Source of the DNA: Cyclobacteriaceae bacterium
GTDB lineage: Bacteria > Bacteroidota > Bacteroidia > Cytophagales > Cyclobacteriaceae
Assembly (NCBI GenBank): GCA_028281285.1
Contig: JANQKF010000033.1
Location: 186,001 to 250,000, forward strand
Reading direction: 5' to 3'
DNA: 64,000 nt
In this document: positions 17,118-32,100 of the stretch, piece by piece
Numbering within the stretch: the first letter of the stretch is position 1
How the letters are laid out: each line of letters starts with the position of its first letter
Position numbers and translations under genes: made by a program
Notes under the pieces: model-generated
What the model was told of the DNA's origin: nothing
The model's input: only the letters and a program-made list of their open reading frames with translations
Database searches by the model: none

Positions 17118-20100
17118 ATGAATACTATGAAACCACTTTATCTATCTAACGCAGTTGCAAATGCTTTCCTTCGAGTAGTAAGGCCTCTGATCAATTTTCG
17201 AATAAAGCTGTACATCGGTATCGTTTTGTTATCGCTGGCTTCATTGCAAGCCAATGGACAAGGTCCTGCAACAGCCTTAAATTTCGATGGGGTTAGTGAT
17301 TATGTTGACCTTGGTACTTCAAGTGTTTTGAAACCTACGACAGAGTTGACTGTTGAGCTTTGGGCTCAGAAAGATAACTGGAATCAAAGCAGTACGATGA
17401 TTGGGAACACCCAAAGTTCAGGTTATGCCATTTATAATAATGCGACTGACCTAATCGGTTTGGTAAGAAGAAATGGATCATATGCCGTAGTAAGTTATCC
17501 TACTGCCAATTTGACCAATGGTTGGCATCATTATGCATTAACCTATGATGGGCAAACAACCAAACTCATTATTGATGGTACGGAAGTCGATTCTGATAAC
17601 GCGAATGGAACATTTTCAATTTCTTATATAGGAAACAATACATTAATTGGAGCCGAAGCTGGAGGTGTTGGTGATAATCCAACTGGACTTTGGTTCGATG
17701 GATCGATTGATGAAGTTCGCATTTGGAATGATGCCAGAACACAATCGGAAATACAAGCCAACAGGTTGATTGGTTTGAATGGACAAGAATCCAATCTTCT
17801 GGCCTATTATAATTTTAATAATGGTGTAGTTGGTGCAAACAATGCCGGATTAACCACCCTGGATGACCTGACAGCAAATAATAATGATGGTACCCTTGTT
17901 AGTTTTTCGCTGAATGGCACTCAGTCCAATTGGTCTGATGGATCAGGAAATGGGGTAGTTGACCCTGATACCACAGCACCTACTGTCATTACACAAAACG
18001 TAACGGTTCAGTTAGATGCGAATGGCAATGCCAGTGTTACTCCTGAACAAGTAAACAACGGTTCTTCTGACAATTCCGGAGGTGCGCTGACCTTGAGCTT
18101 AGATAAAAGTACTTTTGACTGCAACGACTTAAGTTCAACCTGTAATAGTGGATCTCTCAGAATTGATGGAAATAATGATGAAATAATTTTACCCAACAAG
18201 ATTGCCTTGGGGTCTAGCTTCACGCTTGAGTATTGGGTTAAGAATAACGGTTCAGATAATACCTATGATAGAATAACCACCACCAGCCCTCTTTACACAT
18301 TCGAAACGGCTAAGAATGGTGCCGGTGTACTTTCGATTTACGGTTTAGGTCGAGGTTGGATAACAACTGGTGTAAGCATTAGTAGTACGCAATATGATCA
18401 TATTGCCTGGGTTTTTGACGGTTCGACCGTTAGGCTTTACAAAAATGGTACAGAAGCTTGGAGTGACTCTGGATTCTCGGCTGATACGCGCTTAGCGGAT
18501 TGGTCAATAGGAAATTTTGTGGACGCAGCTAATTTTTCAATAGACGAAGCACGTCTTTGGAATTCTGCTCGAACTGCCCAACAAATTAACTCGAATGCTT
18601 CCCCATGTGCAGCTATTGATACACAAGGCTTGGTGTTTAGATTTTCATTTGACGAGGGCAGTGGTAATACAGCCACCGAATCTGTAAGTGGTGCTGCCAT
18701 TGCCATGGTGGGAGGGGTGCCTATCTGGGAGAATGATCACGTTCAAACAAGCACAGGTGTTCCTGTAACCCTGACTGTCACCGACCCATTCGGAAATTCT
18801 GCATCATCAACAGCAACTGTTACGGTTGAAGATAACATTGCTCCAACCGTAAATCTTAACGGTGACGCGGTAGTCAACCTTAACCTGGGAGATACATTCA
18901 CCGAAACTGCCTCTGCAGCAGACAATTGTTCTGCCACCCTTGATATCCAAGGTACTGTGAATTCTGCCGTAGCAGGAACGTACATACTGACCTACAAAGC
19001 CACGGATGGATCAGGCAATGAATCTGTCGAAGTTACCAGAACCGTGACGGTAATAAACCCGGTTAATGCACTCAATTTCGATGGAATCAACGATCGTGTT
19101 GACTTGGGGAACAGTGCAGCGCTAAGAATGGCAGGGGGAACCAATCTGACTCTTGAAGCATGGGTGAATTACCAAGCCACCGGTGGTCAACAATTGATCT
19201 TTACCAAATTCATTGATTTTCAGAATGCCTATGCGATGGACATTGGGGCAGCTGGAAATGTGACATTTGCCATTCATCCGGGTGCCTGGAAGTTTGTGAC
19301 TTCGACTACCGCTCTGAGTCCAGGACAGTGGTATCACATTGCAGGAACCTATGACGGTGAGAAGCTGCGTGTTTATATAAATGGTGTGGAAGACGCATCG
19401 GTTAATGAGACGGGTGCCATACCAGATTCTCCAACCACGAACTTATATCTAGGATATGTCTCCAATAACACCGCATTTTTTAAGGGTAGCATGGACGAAG
19501 CCCGTGTTTGGAATGTAACCCGATCATGTGCTGAAATTTATGCGACAAAAGATGTAGAGTTAACCGGAAACGAGCCTGGCTTAGTGGCCTATTATAATTT
19601 CAATAACGGCAGTGCCGGAGGCAATAATTCCGGGATCACAAACCTTGAAGACCAAACTGCTAATAACCATGATGGAACATTAGTTGGGTTTGATTTAAAT
19701 GGAAGTACTTCGAACTGGGTTGATGCTTCAGCAAATGGAGTCACTAATGGGGCACCAGGGACTTTTCCGGAAATTAATGTAACAGGCAATGGACAGAACA
19801 TTGCTTCCGGTGATGTAACACCAGATACAGCTGATGACACAGATTTTGGTGCTCTGAACTTATCGGGCAATGACGTGCATAGTTTTACCATTCAGAACAG
19901 TGGAACGGGTAACTTAAACATCAGCTCTATTGTCGTGTCTGGAGCGAATAGTTCAGAATTTGTGGTTTCAAACACACCTACAAGCATAGCGGCTGGAGCA
20001 TCAGGGAGCTTTGATTTGACCTTTACTCCAGGCGCACTTGGGACTAGTAGTGCCACCATCACCATCAATAATGATGACTGCGATGAAGGCGTATATAGTT

Positions 20101-23100
20101 TCAACGTACAAGGCGCGGCCGCAGATAATGTAGCACCGACAATCATTCCTGAAAATGTGACGGTATCCTTGGATGCTAATGGAAACTTTAGCCTGGATAG
20201 TGACAATTTACTCGAAGTTGTCTCAGCAGAGGACCAATCCAACAACAATCAACAGCCCATTACAGCGGCATCTTTCTCTTCTCCAAGTAGCGGCACCTTG
20301 AATGGCGTTCCTTTTACCATTACCAATGTTGTCCAGTACTCTGTATTGAACAACTTTGACCTTTCAGTTAGTGAATTTGGTCCGGCTCCGCTAAGCAGCA
20401 GTCAACAAACCGTGGAAGTCTCTTCTAACGAGAACTGGACCATCACTTTCAATTCACCTATACAGAGTTTAAAACTCTATACCAGGTATTGGAGGGATTT
20501 AGATCTGGAATTTGATCAACCCTTTGAGATCATCTCTGGTAATAATATAACCAAGTCGGGAAATGTTTTGAGCACTTCAGTATTTGGTGACGGCATCGTG
20601 CAATTCACTAATCCGGTAACTACGCTTAGCGCTACTGTGGTAGGTAGAGGTGCCAATGCCCGACAAGCAATGACCTTTGCAGATGGCCCGGTGTTATCCG
20701 CTCAAAATGGGCCAGTGTTTTTGGGTACTGTGTCTGACGATTCTGGAATTGCTTCAATCACGGCTTCCAAATATGACTTCAATTGCCAGGATATTGGTAG
20801 CAATCAGGTAACCTTGACAGCAACCGATAATGCCGGAAATGTAGCACAGGCTTCGGTTAGCATAACTATCGAAGACAAAACCAAGCCCGTTTTCACTGCC
20901 TATGAAAACCTGGAAGTCAGCCTGGGTACAGATGGTACATTGGACTTTGATCTAACACAATTGATTGATGGTTTTACAGGTACCACCGATTTCGGATTCT
21001 CATTCCCGCAAAACACAACGGCATTTACTATAGGCTCAGTCTCTGACAACTGCCAAATTCAAAGCATTTCGGTAGACAACAGGAGCTTTACCTGCAACAA
21101 CATTGGAACGAATTTTATCAATGTTTACGTCTACGATGCTCATGGTAATAACACAACAGAAACTGTAGAGATTTTAGTGAAAGACGATACTGCTCCTGTC
21201 GTGACCACTGAGGATGTAACCGTTACGTTGGATGCCAATGGCAACTATAGTTTAGATAGTGACAACCTGCTCACAGTAGAGGGTGGACCTACCGAAATTA
21301 ATATTGGAACAACACTTGATCCAGCAGTTGTAAGTCAAATTGCTCCGGCTGCATTCAGCTCGCCAAGCAGTGGTACATTGAATGGTGTTGCTTACACGAT
21401 TTCCAATGTGGTTCAGCACTCCGTATTGAATAACTTCGACCTATCCATTGACGCTTTTGCAGCGCCATTAAGTGGTAGTCAACAGACGGTTGAGCTTTCA
21501 TCTAATGAAAACTTTGTAATCACTTTTGCCTCCCCAATTCAGAGCTTAAAACTCTATGCAAGATATTGGAGAGATGTGGATGTTGAGTTTGATCAGCCTT
21601 TCCGCATCATTTCAGGAAGAAACATGGCTTCACAAGGCAATGTGTTGAGTACGGATACCTTTGGTGATGGTATCATCGAATTCACCAACCCGGTCACCGA
21701 ATTAAGAGCCACCGTGGTTGGTAGGGGCTCTAACGGTAGACAAGTGCTCACCTTTGCAGACGGACCAGTTCTGGCAGATCTCGTAGGAGGTGGCGGGACG
21801 GTGACTCTCGGTACAGTTGCCGAAAATTGCGGGATAGCCTCTATCACCGCTTCCCAATATGACTTCAGCTGCCAGGATGTAGGTGTGAATGCCATTACGA
21901 TTACCGTAACAGATAATAACGGAAATCAGACACAGGAAACGGTGAACGTAACAGTTCGGGAAGATGTGGCACCGGTTATTGTTCAAGCAGATCCAATAGA
22001 AATAGAAAGTGGAGATGCATTTACTCCAGCTACCATCAACGCTACGGACAATTGTGGAAGCATTGCCGCACAAGTCATTAGCAACAATGTAAATACAGCT
22101 GTTGCCGGATCTTACGAGGTGCAATACCAGGCTACTGATGCTTCAGGGAACCAAAGTAATGTGATGACACAGACCGTGAATGTCATCATTTCAGATGCCA
22201 TTCCACCAACTGTCAATGTAAATTCCAATGTAACCGTATACCTGGATCAAAACGGTCAGGCAACTCTCTCGGTAAATGACGTGGATAACGGCTCTGTCGA
22301 TAATGAATCTGGCATAGCCACTAGGACTCTTGATCGTGAGAACTTCACTTGCAGCGATATCCAAGTAGGAGCGAGTGGTCCAACTACACAATTAGTGTAT
22401 CAGACTACGTCAACCACGGGAAATCAGGACTTTGGTGGTTCATTGGGAATGGAATTTGATGTTTCCAGTCCTATTGTTGTCAACTCCTTAGGCGCTTTTG
22501 ATCATAACAGTGATGGAATTGCCAATGCGATCCGTGTATACATTATTAACAGAAACACTGGCCTTCCAGTACCAGGATTGAATGTGTTGATTTCGGGTGC
22601 TACCGATCCACTCATCAACAATCACCGGGTTAGAACGGTGAGTCCTGTAACCTTGCCAGTAGGAAATTATATGATTGTGGCCAAAGGATTCAACGCAGTT
22701 GACCTTAACGGAAATGACCAAGATCGCTCCTTCTATCAAACCGATGACAATAATGGTGCGATCCAGTTCGTAGGCATTAGCCCATTTGGCTACAATTTCG
22801 ACTTGAATGTATTCGATGTGCCGAATGTACAGCAGGGGAGTATTCCTAACTACTTCTTGGCCGGAACTTTCGGATATCAGCAGAATGCTGCTGCAAATAC
22901 ACAATTAGTGTATCAGACCACTTCAAATACGGGTAACCAGGACTTTGGAGGAACACTGGGCATGGAATTCAATGTTTCCACCCCAGTTACAGTCAATTCC
23001 CTGGGTGCTTTTGACCATAACAGTGATGGAATCGCCAATGCGATCCGTGTGTACATCATTGACAAAAACACTGGTGTTCCGGTACCAGGTCTGAATGTGT

Positions 23101-26100
23101 TGATCTCAGGAGCTACCGATCCACTCATTAACAATCACCGTGTAAGAACAGTGAATCCGGTGACCTTGCCGGCAGGAAATTATATGATCGTGGCCAAAGG
23201 CTTCAATGCAGTTGACCTGAATGGCAATGATCAGAATCGTTCCTTATACCAAACAGATGATAACAATGGAGCCATCCAATTTGTGGGAATCAGCCCATTT
23301 GGCTACAACTTCGACCTCAATGTATTTGATGTGCCGAATGTACAGCAGGGATCGATTTCAAATCTCTTCCTGGCTGGAACTTTCGGCTATGAGGTAAGTA
23401 ATTCAGGTACTATTCAGGTGACGCTTACGGTCACGGATGATGCCGGAAATTCTGCTTCGGAAACGGCTAATGTGACGGTACTAGATAACATTGCTCCGTC
23501 TATTGCGCAAGCCGATGCTATCGAGGTAGATTTCGGAACGGTGTTTACACCGGCCGCGATCACTGCAACCGACAACTGTGGTACCATTACCGCTGGAGTG
23601 ATCAGCAATAATGTTAACACTTCAGCAGTAGGCACTTATCAGGTGCAATATCGCGCTACTGATGCTTCGGGTAACGAGAGTAATGTTATGACACAAAGTG
23701 TGACAGTGATTGATGTTGTGGCACCGGTCTTTACCTCAGTCACTGCGGTTAATTTTGCTGAAAATACTACGGGAACGGTTTATACAATAATTGCTACTGA
23801 CGATAATGCCATCACTTACAGCCTGGGTTCAGGCAATGATGAGGCTGCGTTCGACCTGAATGGAGCAGTGCTAACCTTTAAATCTGCACCTGACTTTGAG
23901 ACCAAGAGCTCATATGTGGTCAATGTAGTGGCTACCGATGCCTTAGGCAATGCAGCAAATCAGGATGTTACGGTGACTATTCTTGATGTGGATGATGAAG
24001 CACCTGTCTTTACATCTTCAACTACTGCAAGTGTCAACGAGAATACATCTGGTACGGTGTATACGGCTGTTGCCACTGATGAAAATGCCATTACTTACGG
24101 TCTGGGAAGCGGTAATGACGAAGCTGATTTTGATTTGGTTGGCGCAGCGCTGTCCTTCAAGTCAGCACCAGATTTTGAAATAAAGGCTAGCTATGTAGTG
24201 AACATCATTGCTACAGATGCCTTGGGTAACGCTTCAAATCAGAATGTTACCATAACGATTCTGGATGTGGACGAAATCGCTCCGGTGATCACTTCCGCAA
24301 CGGCTATCAACTTTACAGAAAATACTTCAGGTACTGTATATACGATTACCGCTACGGATGATAATGCCATTAGCTATGGACTAGGTGCAGGAAATGATGA
24401 GGCTGCTTTCAATTTGAATGGGGCAGACTTGAGCTTCAAGTCGTCTCCTGACTTTGAAACGAAAGCCAGCTATACGGTGAACGTGGTAGCTACCGATGCC
24501 TTAGGCAATTCCTCAAATCAAAACGTAACGGTGACCATCCTTGATGTGGATGAAATCGCTCCAGTGTTCACCTCGGCCACCTCGGCCAGCTTTACTGAAA
24601 ATACGGCTGGCACCGTCTATACCATAGCAGCGACTGACGATAACGCTATTGCTTATAGCTTAGGTGCTGGGAATGACGAAGCAGCATTTGATCTGAATGG
24701 GGCGGTCCTAACCTTCAAGACTTCTCCTGACTTTGAGTTAAAGAGTTCTTATGTAGTCAATGTTGTGGCAACCGATGCATTAGGAAATGCAGCTGATCAA
24801 GACGTGACGATTTCGATCATTGATGTGGATGAGAATCCACCGGTGTTCATTTCAGCAATAGCCGTTGATTTCACTGAGAATACTGCAGGTACGGTTTACA
24901 CCATCGCTACAACGGATGAGAGTGCGGTGACTTACGGTTTGGGTATTGGTAATGATGAAGCTGATTTCGACCTGAATGGGGCAGTTCTCACTTTCAAAGC
25001 TTCTCCGGATTTTGAAGCCAAGTCGAGCTATACGGTAAATGTGGTGGCTACGGATGCATTGGGTAATACGGCAAATCAGGACGTTACAGTCACGATTCTT
25101 GATGTAGATGATGAAGCACCTGTATTCACATCTTCAACTGCGCTAAGCGTTGACGAGAATACATCTGGAACTGTCTATACGGCAGCTGCCACGGATGACA
25201 ATGTGATTACGTACAGCTTGGGTTCAGGTAATGATGAGGCAGCCTTTGATTTGGTTGGAGCAGCGCTCTCTTTCAAATCAACACCTGATTTTGAAACCAA
25301 GGCCAGCTATGTAGTGAATATTGTGGCAACTGATGCCTTGGGTTATAGTTCTAACCAAGATGTTACCATCACGATACTTGATGTGGATGAGATCGCTCCG
25401 GTGATTACTTCCGCTCATGTTGTCAATTTTGAAGAAAACAGTGCAAATACGGCTTACACTATCACAGCTACTGATGATAACGCCATTACTTATGGCTTAG
25501 GCTCGGGCAATGATGAAGCTGCATTTGATCTGAATGGGGCAGACCTCACCTTCAAAGCTTCGCCAGATTTTGAAACAAAATCGAGCTATACAGTAAATGT
25601 AGTGGCAACGGATGCTTTGGGCAATGTAGCTAACCAAGACGTAATCATCACCATTTTGGATGTAGATGAGATTGCTCCTGTAATTACCTCTGCTACTACT
25701 GCGAGTTTTACGGAGAACACTACCGGTACGGTTTACACCATAGTGGCTACGGATGACAGTGCGATTACTTATAGTCTTGGTTCCGGCAATGACGAAGCTG
25801 ACTTCGATCTGAATGGGGCAGTGCTTACATTCAAGTCCTCACCTGATTTTGAAGCCAAATCAAGCTATACGGTTAACGTAGTTGCAACGGATGCACTGGG
25901 CAATTCTGCCAACCAGGATGTGACGGTGACTATTCTTGATGTGGATGATGAAGCGCCAATCTTCACTTCAGGAATTACGGCAAGTTTCACAGAAAACACT
26001 TCTGGCACAGTATATACCATAGCTGCTACAGATGAAAATACCATCACGTATAGCCTGGGTTCTGGAAATGACGAAGGCGATTTCGATCTTAATGGAGCTG

Positions 26101-29100
26101 ATTTAGCATTCAAGACTTCTCCTGATTTTGAAACTAAAGCCACTTTTGTGGTGAATGTGGTGGCCACTGATGCTTTAGGTAATACTGCTAGTCAAGATGT
26201 AACGGTTTCTATTTTGGATGTAGATGAAAACCCACCAGTCTTCACTTCGGGTACTACTGTCAGCTTCACAGAGAATGCAACAGGAACCGCCTATACCATT
26301 GCGGCTACTGATGAAAGCGCGTTGACTTACAGCTTGGGCTCAGGCAATGATTCAGGTGCTTTCGACCTGAATGGCGCCATAGTTACGTTCAAATCCTCAC
26401 CAGATTTTGAAACAAAGGCGAGTTACCTCTTGAATGTGGTGGCTACTGATGCCCTGGGTAATAGTACCGATCAGGATGTGACAATTAATATTCTTGATGT
26501 AGATGATACGCCACCAACGGTTACACTAACCCATTATTTCTCAACCTATGCTGATGATTTGAAGGGGTACAGCAGCATAAAGAATCAGACCTTTACAGTA
26601 AGCCTGTCTGAAGCTGTGGAGCGCGACCTAGTGGTTTCTGATTTCTTCCTGACTCGTGGCTACATCAGTAGTTTGGTGAAAAATGCAAATGGCACTTATA
26701 CGGCAAATTTTGTTTCCACAAGCGATGGCACAGCTAACATTCAATTCAAAGCAGGTGTGCTCGATGATTTAGCAGGCAACGGAAACCTGGCTTCAAACCT
26801 GCTGGAAATCTTATTTGATGCAAGAAGGAGCTGGCCACATAGCATTATCATTGATGAGGAGAACTACGGGGTTCAGGAAAAAGAATCTAAATGGAGATTG
26901 GTAGGTAAGCTCAAAGCCATTGACCCAGCGGACCCTCATGATTATTATCGCTATTACTTGAGCTACTACGGACCTGGTGGTACCGACAATTCTAAGTTCT
27001 ACATCCATCAAGGTGCTCTTTATAAAAGGCAAGGGGTGGTATTTGACCGTTCGGTACAAACCACAGCCTCAGTTAGCATACGGGCTTATGATCAGACTAA
27101 CCGATGGGTAGAAAAAGTGATCAGCATTCCTATCACGGAAAAGACGACATCAAGCTCTTATTTCCACATCACCATTGATGATGCCTATTCTCAGCAGGAG
27201 TTTAGACATAATGCTTGGGCCAATTATCTATTATCAAAACGCCAGTCGGAATGGGAAAAGCTTGATAACCCCGATACGGACAAATTCTATGTGGATTATA
27301 CGGGCTATTTGCTTCCCTTCCAGGCATTTGCTGGTCAGGATATCTATCGTAAAGTCAGGATCAAAAACATGATGGATTTTGAAGGAGATATTGACGGGTT
27401 TTACTACGGGGTTTATCAGAGAGGTTCTAATGCCACCGTGCAGGTTGTAGATATTGTTGATGGCAATGGCAACAAATATGAAGAAATGCCAGCAACGCTG
27501 CCGGCTAATGGAGAACTGGTAGTGACCTTGCTTTATGATGCGAACACTTATAATGCAGGTTGGAAACCTGGCTATGTACAGCTTTATAGTGGGGCATCTA
27601 AGTTTAATTTAGATGTGTGGTTCTTACCGGCCAGGATCAATACCACGCCTTATAGCTACCAGTCAACCAGAAGATTTTCATTGGGAGGACATAAGTATTA
27701 CCGTGGCGATTATTTTTACTTGTATGCTAATGATAACGAAAATGATGCCTTCGATTTCGTGATCGTTAAGCAACCTAATACGGGTTCAGTTTCTGTGTCA
27801 AGCAGAGCTAGTGGTTATTCAGGGGGTTACAAAAGGTTTATTGCTAACTTCTATTCTTCGACCAGGCCTACCAGGTGGACAAACGATAGCTTTCAGTACC
27901 AGCTCAAAGAAAGAGGCACAGGTAACTTGTCTCCTGTGTATACCTATTATTTTAACTATTATGTATATGATGAGCCACATACCCTCCCAAGATATGCTCA
28001 AGACATAGATGATGGAGCATTCAAAGTTGGCATAGAGGACCAATTTGTGAATGATCATGGTTATTACGTTAAGGTCTGGGAATGGAATTATAGCACTCGT
28101 AGATATGAGATTTTGGCTCAACGCAGTTTTGCCACAAGCAGCCTGGAGCGTGATAAAAACATCATGTTTGCCAGCTTGAAACCGAGTGAAGCAGATGCAC
28201 AAAGATTGCGTGGTAGATGGGTGCCGGTAGTATATGAAGTTTGGGGTGGTTGGTACAAACGAAGTTACTACGGCTGGGAGTATTTTGATGGTGACGGAAA
28301 TCTACAGCAGGTCGAAACATCGGATTTATCCGGCCTCTTTGTGACCGGGTCTGATAACTCCTACCCAGAGAACGAAGAGGGTGAATTTATACTGTCTGCG
28401 CTTGATTCCAGACGGATTAATCTGTCGGATGCCAACATTGAGATCACCCAGCTACCTCACCATGGAACAATATCTTCCCCAGAACTCATTACCAATGAGG
28501 AGGGTATCGCACAATGGTCAGTGAAGTACAATGCCAATGTTGAAGGAGCCCTGAAGGATTCTGTTCAATTCACGGTAACCCATCCACAATCAGAAGGGGA
28601 GTTTACGGCCTATGCAACCATTGAAATAGTGGGTACCCCTGTTGATCTTGAACTTGAGGAAATCGATGATGTACAGTCTCAAGAAGATGAGATCGTTTAT
28701 GTTGACTATACGGCCACGCAAGGCGAAAGCGCACTGACCTTTGCTGTAGAGGTTTCTGATGAGAACGTAGTAGCCGAAATTGTCAATAATCAAATCAAAT
28801 TAACCCCTGCGGCCGACTTCTCCGGAAATGTCTTGGTGGAACTGACTGCCACAGAAACGGACGGTGAAAATCCGGCTACAGTGAGTCAGTCTTTTAATCT
28901 GGAAATCTTAGAGGTCAATGATCGTCCGGTAGTCGCGCCAATTGCGAATCAAGTGGTGGATGAAGATGGTTCGTTGGAAATAGCAGTCTCAGCCACTGAT
29001 ACGGAACAGGAAGATGACTTCTTAAGCTTGAACTTCTCAACCAATGCGGATGATAAAATAGACATTCAAATCAGTGAGAATGGCATACTGTTCAAGCCGG

Positions 29101-32100
29101 TTGAAAACTTCTATGGAGATATATCAATCAGTGTCACGGCAGATGATCACACAGGTACATCGACTGCGATTTCAGTTCCAGAGACCTTTGTGCTTACCGT
29201 AAATCCGGTAAATGATCCACCAGTAATTACGAACGAAGTACCATTCCAGTCTTTAGTAGAAGGATTCGCAGATTACACCTTGGATTTGAGCAACTTCTTC
29301 AATGATATCGATACCGAGCAGGAAGACCTTACTTATTCCATTGAGGATATTCCTAACGTTTCCACAAACATTGACGGTCATGTGATGACCATAAGTTCGG
29401 TTGCAGGTGCTAATGGAACATTTGCTGGTGCCTTAACGGTCAACGATGGAGAATTCACAGAAAGTCAGATTGTAGTGTTTACAGTTGCTCCGGCCAGTGA
29501 TGATATCATAGTAGTGAATCCGCTTGATGATCTCAATCTCCTTGAGGATTTTGGTGAGGCGAGAATTGACATGAGCAATGTGTTCGCAAATACAGCTGAT
29601 CCAAATGCAGAGTTCTTCTTTACGGTATCTGGAAATCAGAATATATCAGTAACAGTGGATGGTACCGAACTGGTATTGACGACTGAAGAGCACTACTTCG
29701 GAAGCGAGTCCTTGGTGGTAACGGCCACCGCAGAAGGCGTAGCCAATTCTGAAGACTTTATGGTTAACATAGCCCCTGTGAACGATGCTCCTGAATTGGT
29801 GGCAGCTATCAACGATCAAAATGCAACAGAAGATGAGGTGTTTGGCTTGGTCTATCCTGCATCCAGCTTTACGGATGTTGATGGTGATGCGCTAAGCTAT
29901 AGTGCTGCATTTAACGCAGCTTGGTTGGCCTTCGATGCGACTTCAAGGGCCTTTACAGGAATTCCAATGAATGGAGATGTCGGACAAGTAACGGTTATGA
30001 TTACGGCTACTGACCCTTCTGGAGCTTCTGTAAGTGATGAATTCGTTATTTCTGTAATCAATACGAATGACGAACCTACCGACATTTCCTTGTCGAGGAG
30101 TGAAATCCTGGAAAACAATGCTATTGGCACTGCAATCGGAAGCTTTAGCACAACTGATCCGGATGCATCTAAGGTAAACTTCACGTATGATTTGGTAAGT
30201 GGAGCCGGAGATACGGATAATGCCAACTTTACCATTGAAGGTGGTGTGCTAGTAGCAGCTTCAACCTTCGATTTTGAAACAAAAACGTCCTACTCGATTC
30301 GAGTAAGAACGCGTGATGAATTTGAAGGTAGCTTTGAGAAAGTGATGACTATCTCAATACTGGATGAAGATGAAAGACCACCTGTCTTTGATTCAGCTCC
30401 GGTTACGGAGGTAGATGAAACGGCTCAATATAGATATCCGATTCTGGTCAGTTCACCTGGTGGACTAGACTTTAGTGTAGCACTTGCTGCAGAAGTGGAC
30501 TGGTTATCTCTTGTACAAGAAGATGGATACACCGCGGTGTTAGTAGGGGATCCTGCTGGTAGGTTAGGTGAGACCGATGTTGAGATCATCGCCACTGATC
30601 AGTATGGTGCTACAACTTCTCAAAGCTTCACGATTAACGTGAAGGATGTGACAGCACCAACTGTGGTAGGTAGAAACTTATCATTCCATGTGAAGCCTGG
30701 AGATGAGATCAATCTTACTGTTGAAGATCTCTTAGTTTCTGTTACGGACAATGCCGTAGTAGTAGATACCACAATTTCTAAGAGTGTTTTCACTGGTGAG
30801 GATCACGGAATCAATGAAGTGACTATAACCGCTACGGATGATAGCGGAAATGAAGGTACGACCATTGTGACAGTAGAAATTATCAATATCTCGACAGATG
30901 AAGATAATGATGGTATACCAGGATTTATGGATAAGTATCCATTCGATCCAACCAATGGAGGCAAACCAGCCATAATCACCTACGTGTGGGATGATGAAGA
31001 TGGTGATGGTCGTCAGGATTCAGATGAGCCTGGAATCACCGATATACTTGTGAAATTGAAAAAGAGCAATGGCAAAGTGTTGCAGCAGGGCAGAACCAAT
31101 CAATACAATGGCATGATTGCCTTCTTTGACCTGGATGTGAATGAGAAAGTGAAACTGAGTGTTGAAAAACCAAGTGACAGCTACGCCTTCACGCATAAGC
31201 ATCGAGGTGGCCGAACTCAGAATTCAGATGTAGATCGCAGAAGTGGAGAAACCACCACATTCAAACTCTATGGTGCACAAGTAGTGAGCAATTATGATGC
31301 AGGTATGTGGAGTCCTGGCCAAGTGGAAACCTTTGTATGGGACGATTTAGACGGTGATGGACGCCAGGATTCCAACGAACCGGGAATTGAAAATGTCTTG
31401 GTGAAACTGAGAAAGAGCAATGGCAAAGTGATTGGTGAGGCAAGAACCAATGCAGATGGAATCGCAGTATTAGCTGATGCTCCTGCCGATCAGAACTTGA
31501 AAGTAAGTTTTGACAAACCAAATTCAGGTTATGCTTTTACACATCGCTACAGAGCATCTCGTGATAAGAATTCAGATGCAGATAGATACAGTGGATACTC
31601 AGGACACTTCAAACTTACAAGAGGTAATCAGACCTATACCAATGCTGATGCAGGTATGTGGAGTCCAGGACAGGTAGAAGCCTTTGTTTGGGATGATCTG
31701 GATGGTGATGGCCGTCAAGACCTGAATGAGCCAGGCATTGAAAATGTGCTTGTCAAGTTGAGAAAGAGCAATGGCAATGTGCTTGTGTTTGCTCAGACCA
31801 ATGCAAATGGAATTGTAAGACTTCCGAATGCACCTGCAGATCAATCGCTGAAGTTGAGTTTTGAACTACCAAATTCAAACTATGCATTTACCCACAGATA
31901 CCGGGGTCAGCGAAGCAATAACTCAGATGCCGATAGGTATAGCGGTTATTCTGGCACGTTCAAACTGACCAGAGGAAACCAAACTTATACCAACGCTGAT
32001 GCAGGTATGTGGAGTCCAGGACAAGTGGAGACATTTGTTTGGGATGACTTAGATGGTGATGGACGTCAGGATGCGAATGAACCTGGCCTCAGAAATGTGG

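Noticed and set aside
23716-26510. Regular 279-bp repeats that could suggest a CRISPR-like or satellite array
   Set aside because: They keep an open reading frame and encode cadherin repeats, with no short identical direct repeats or unique spacers.
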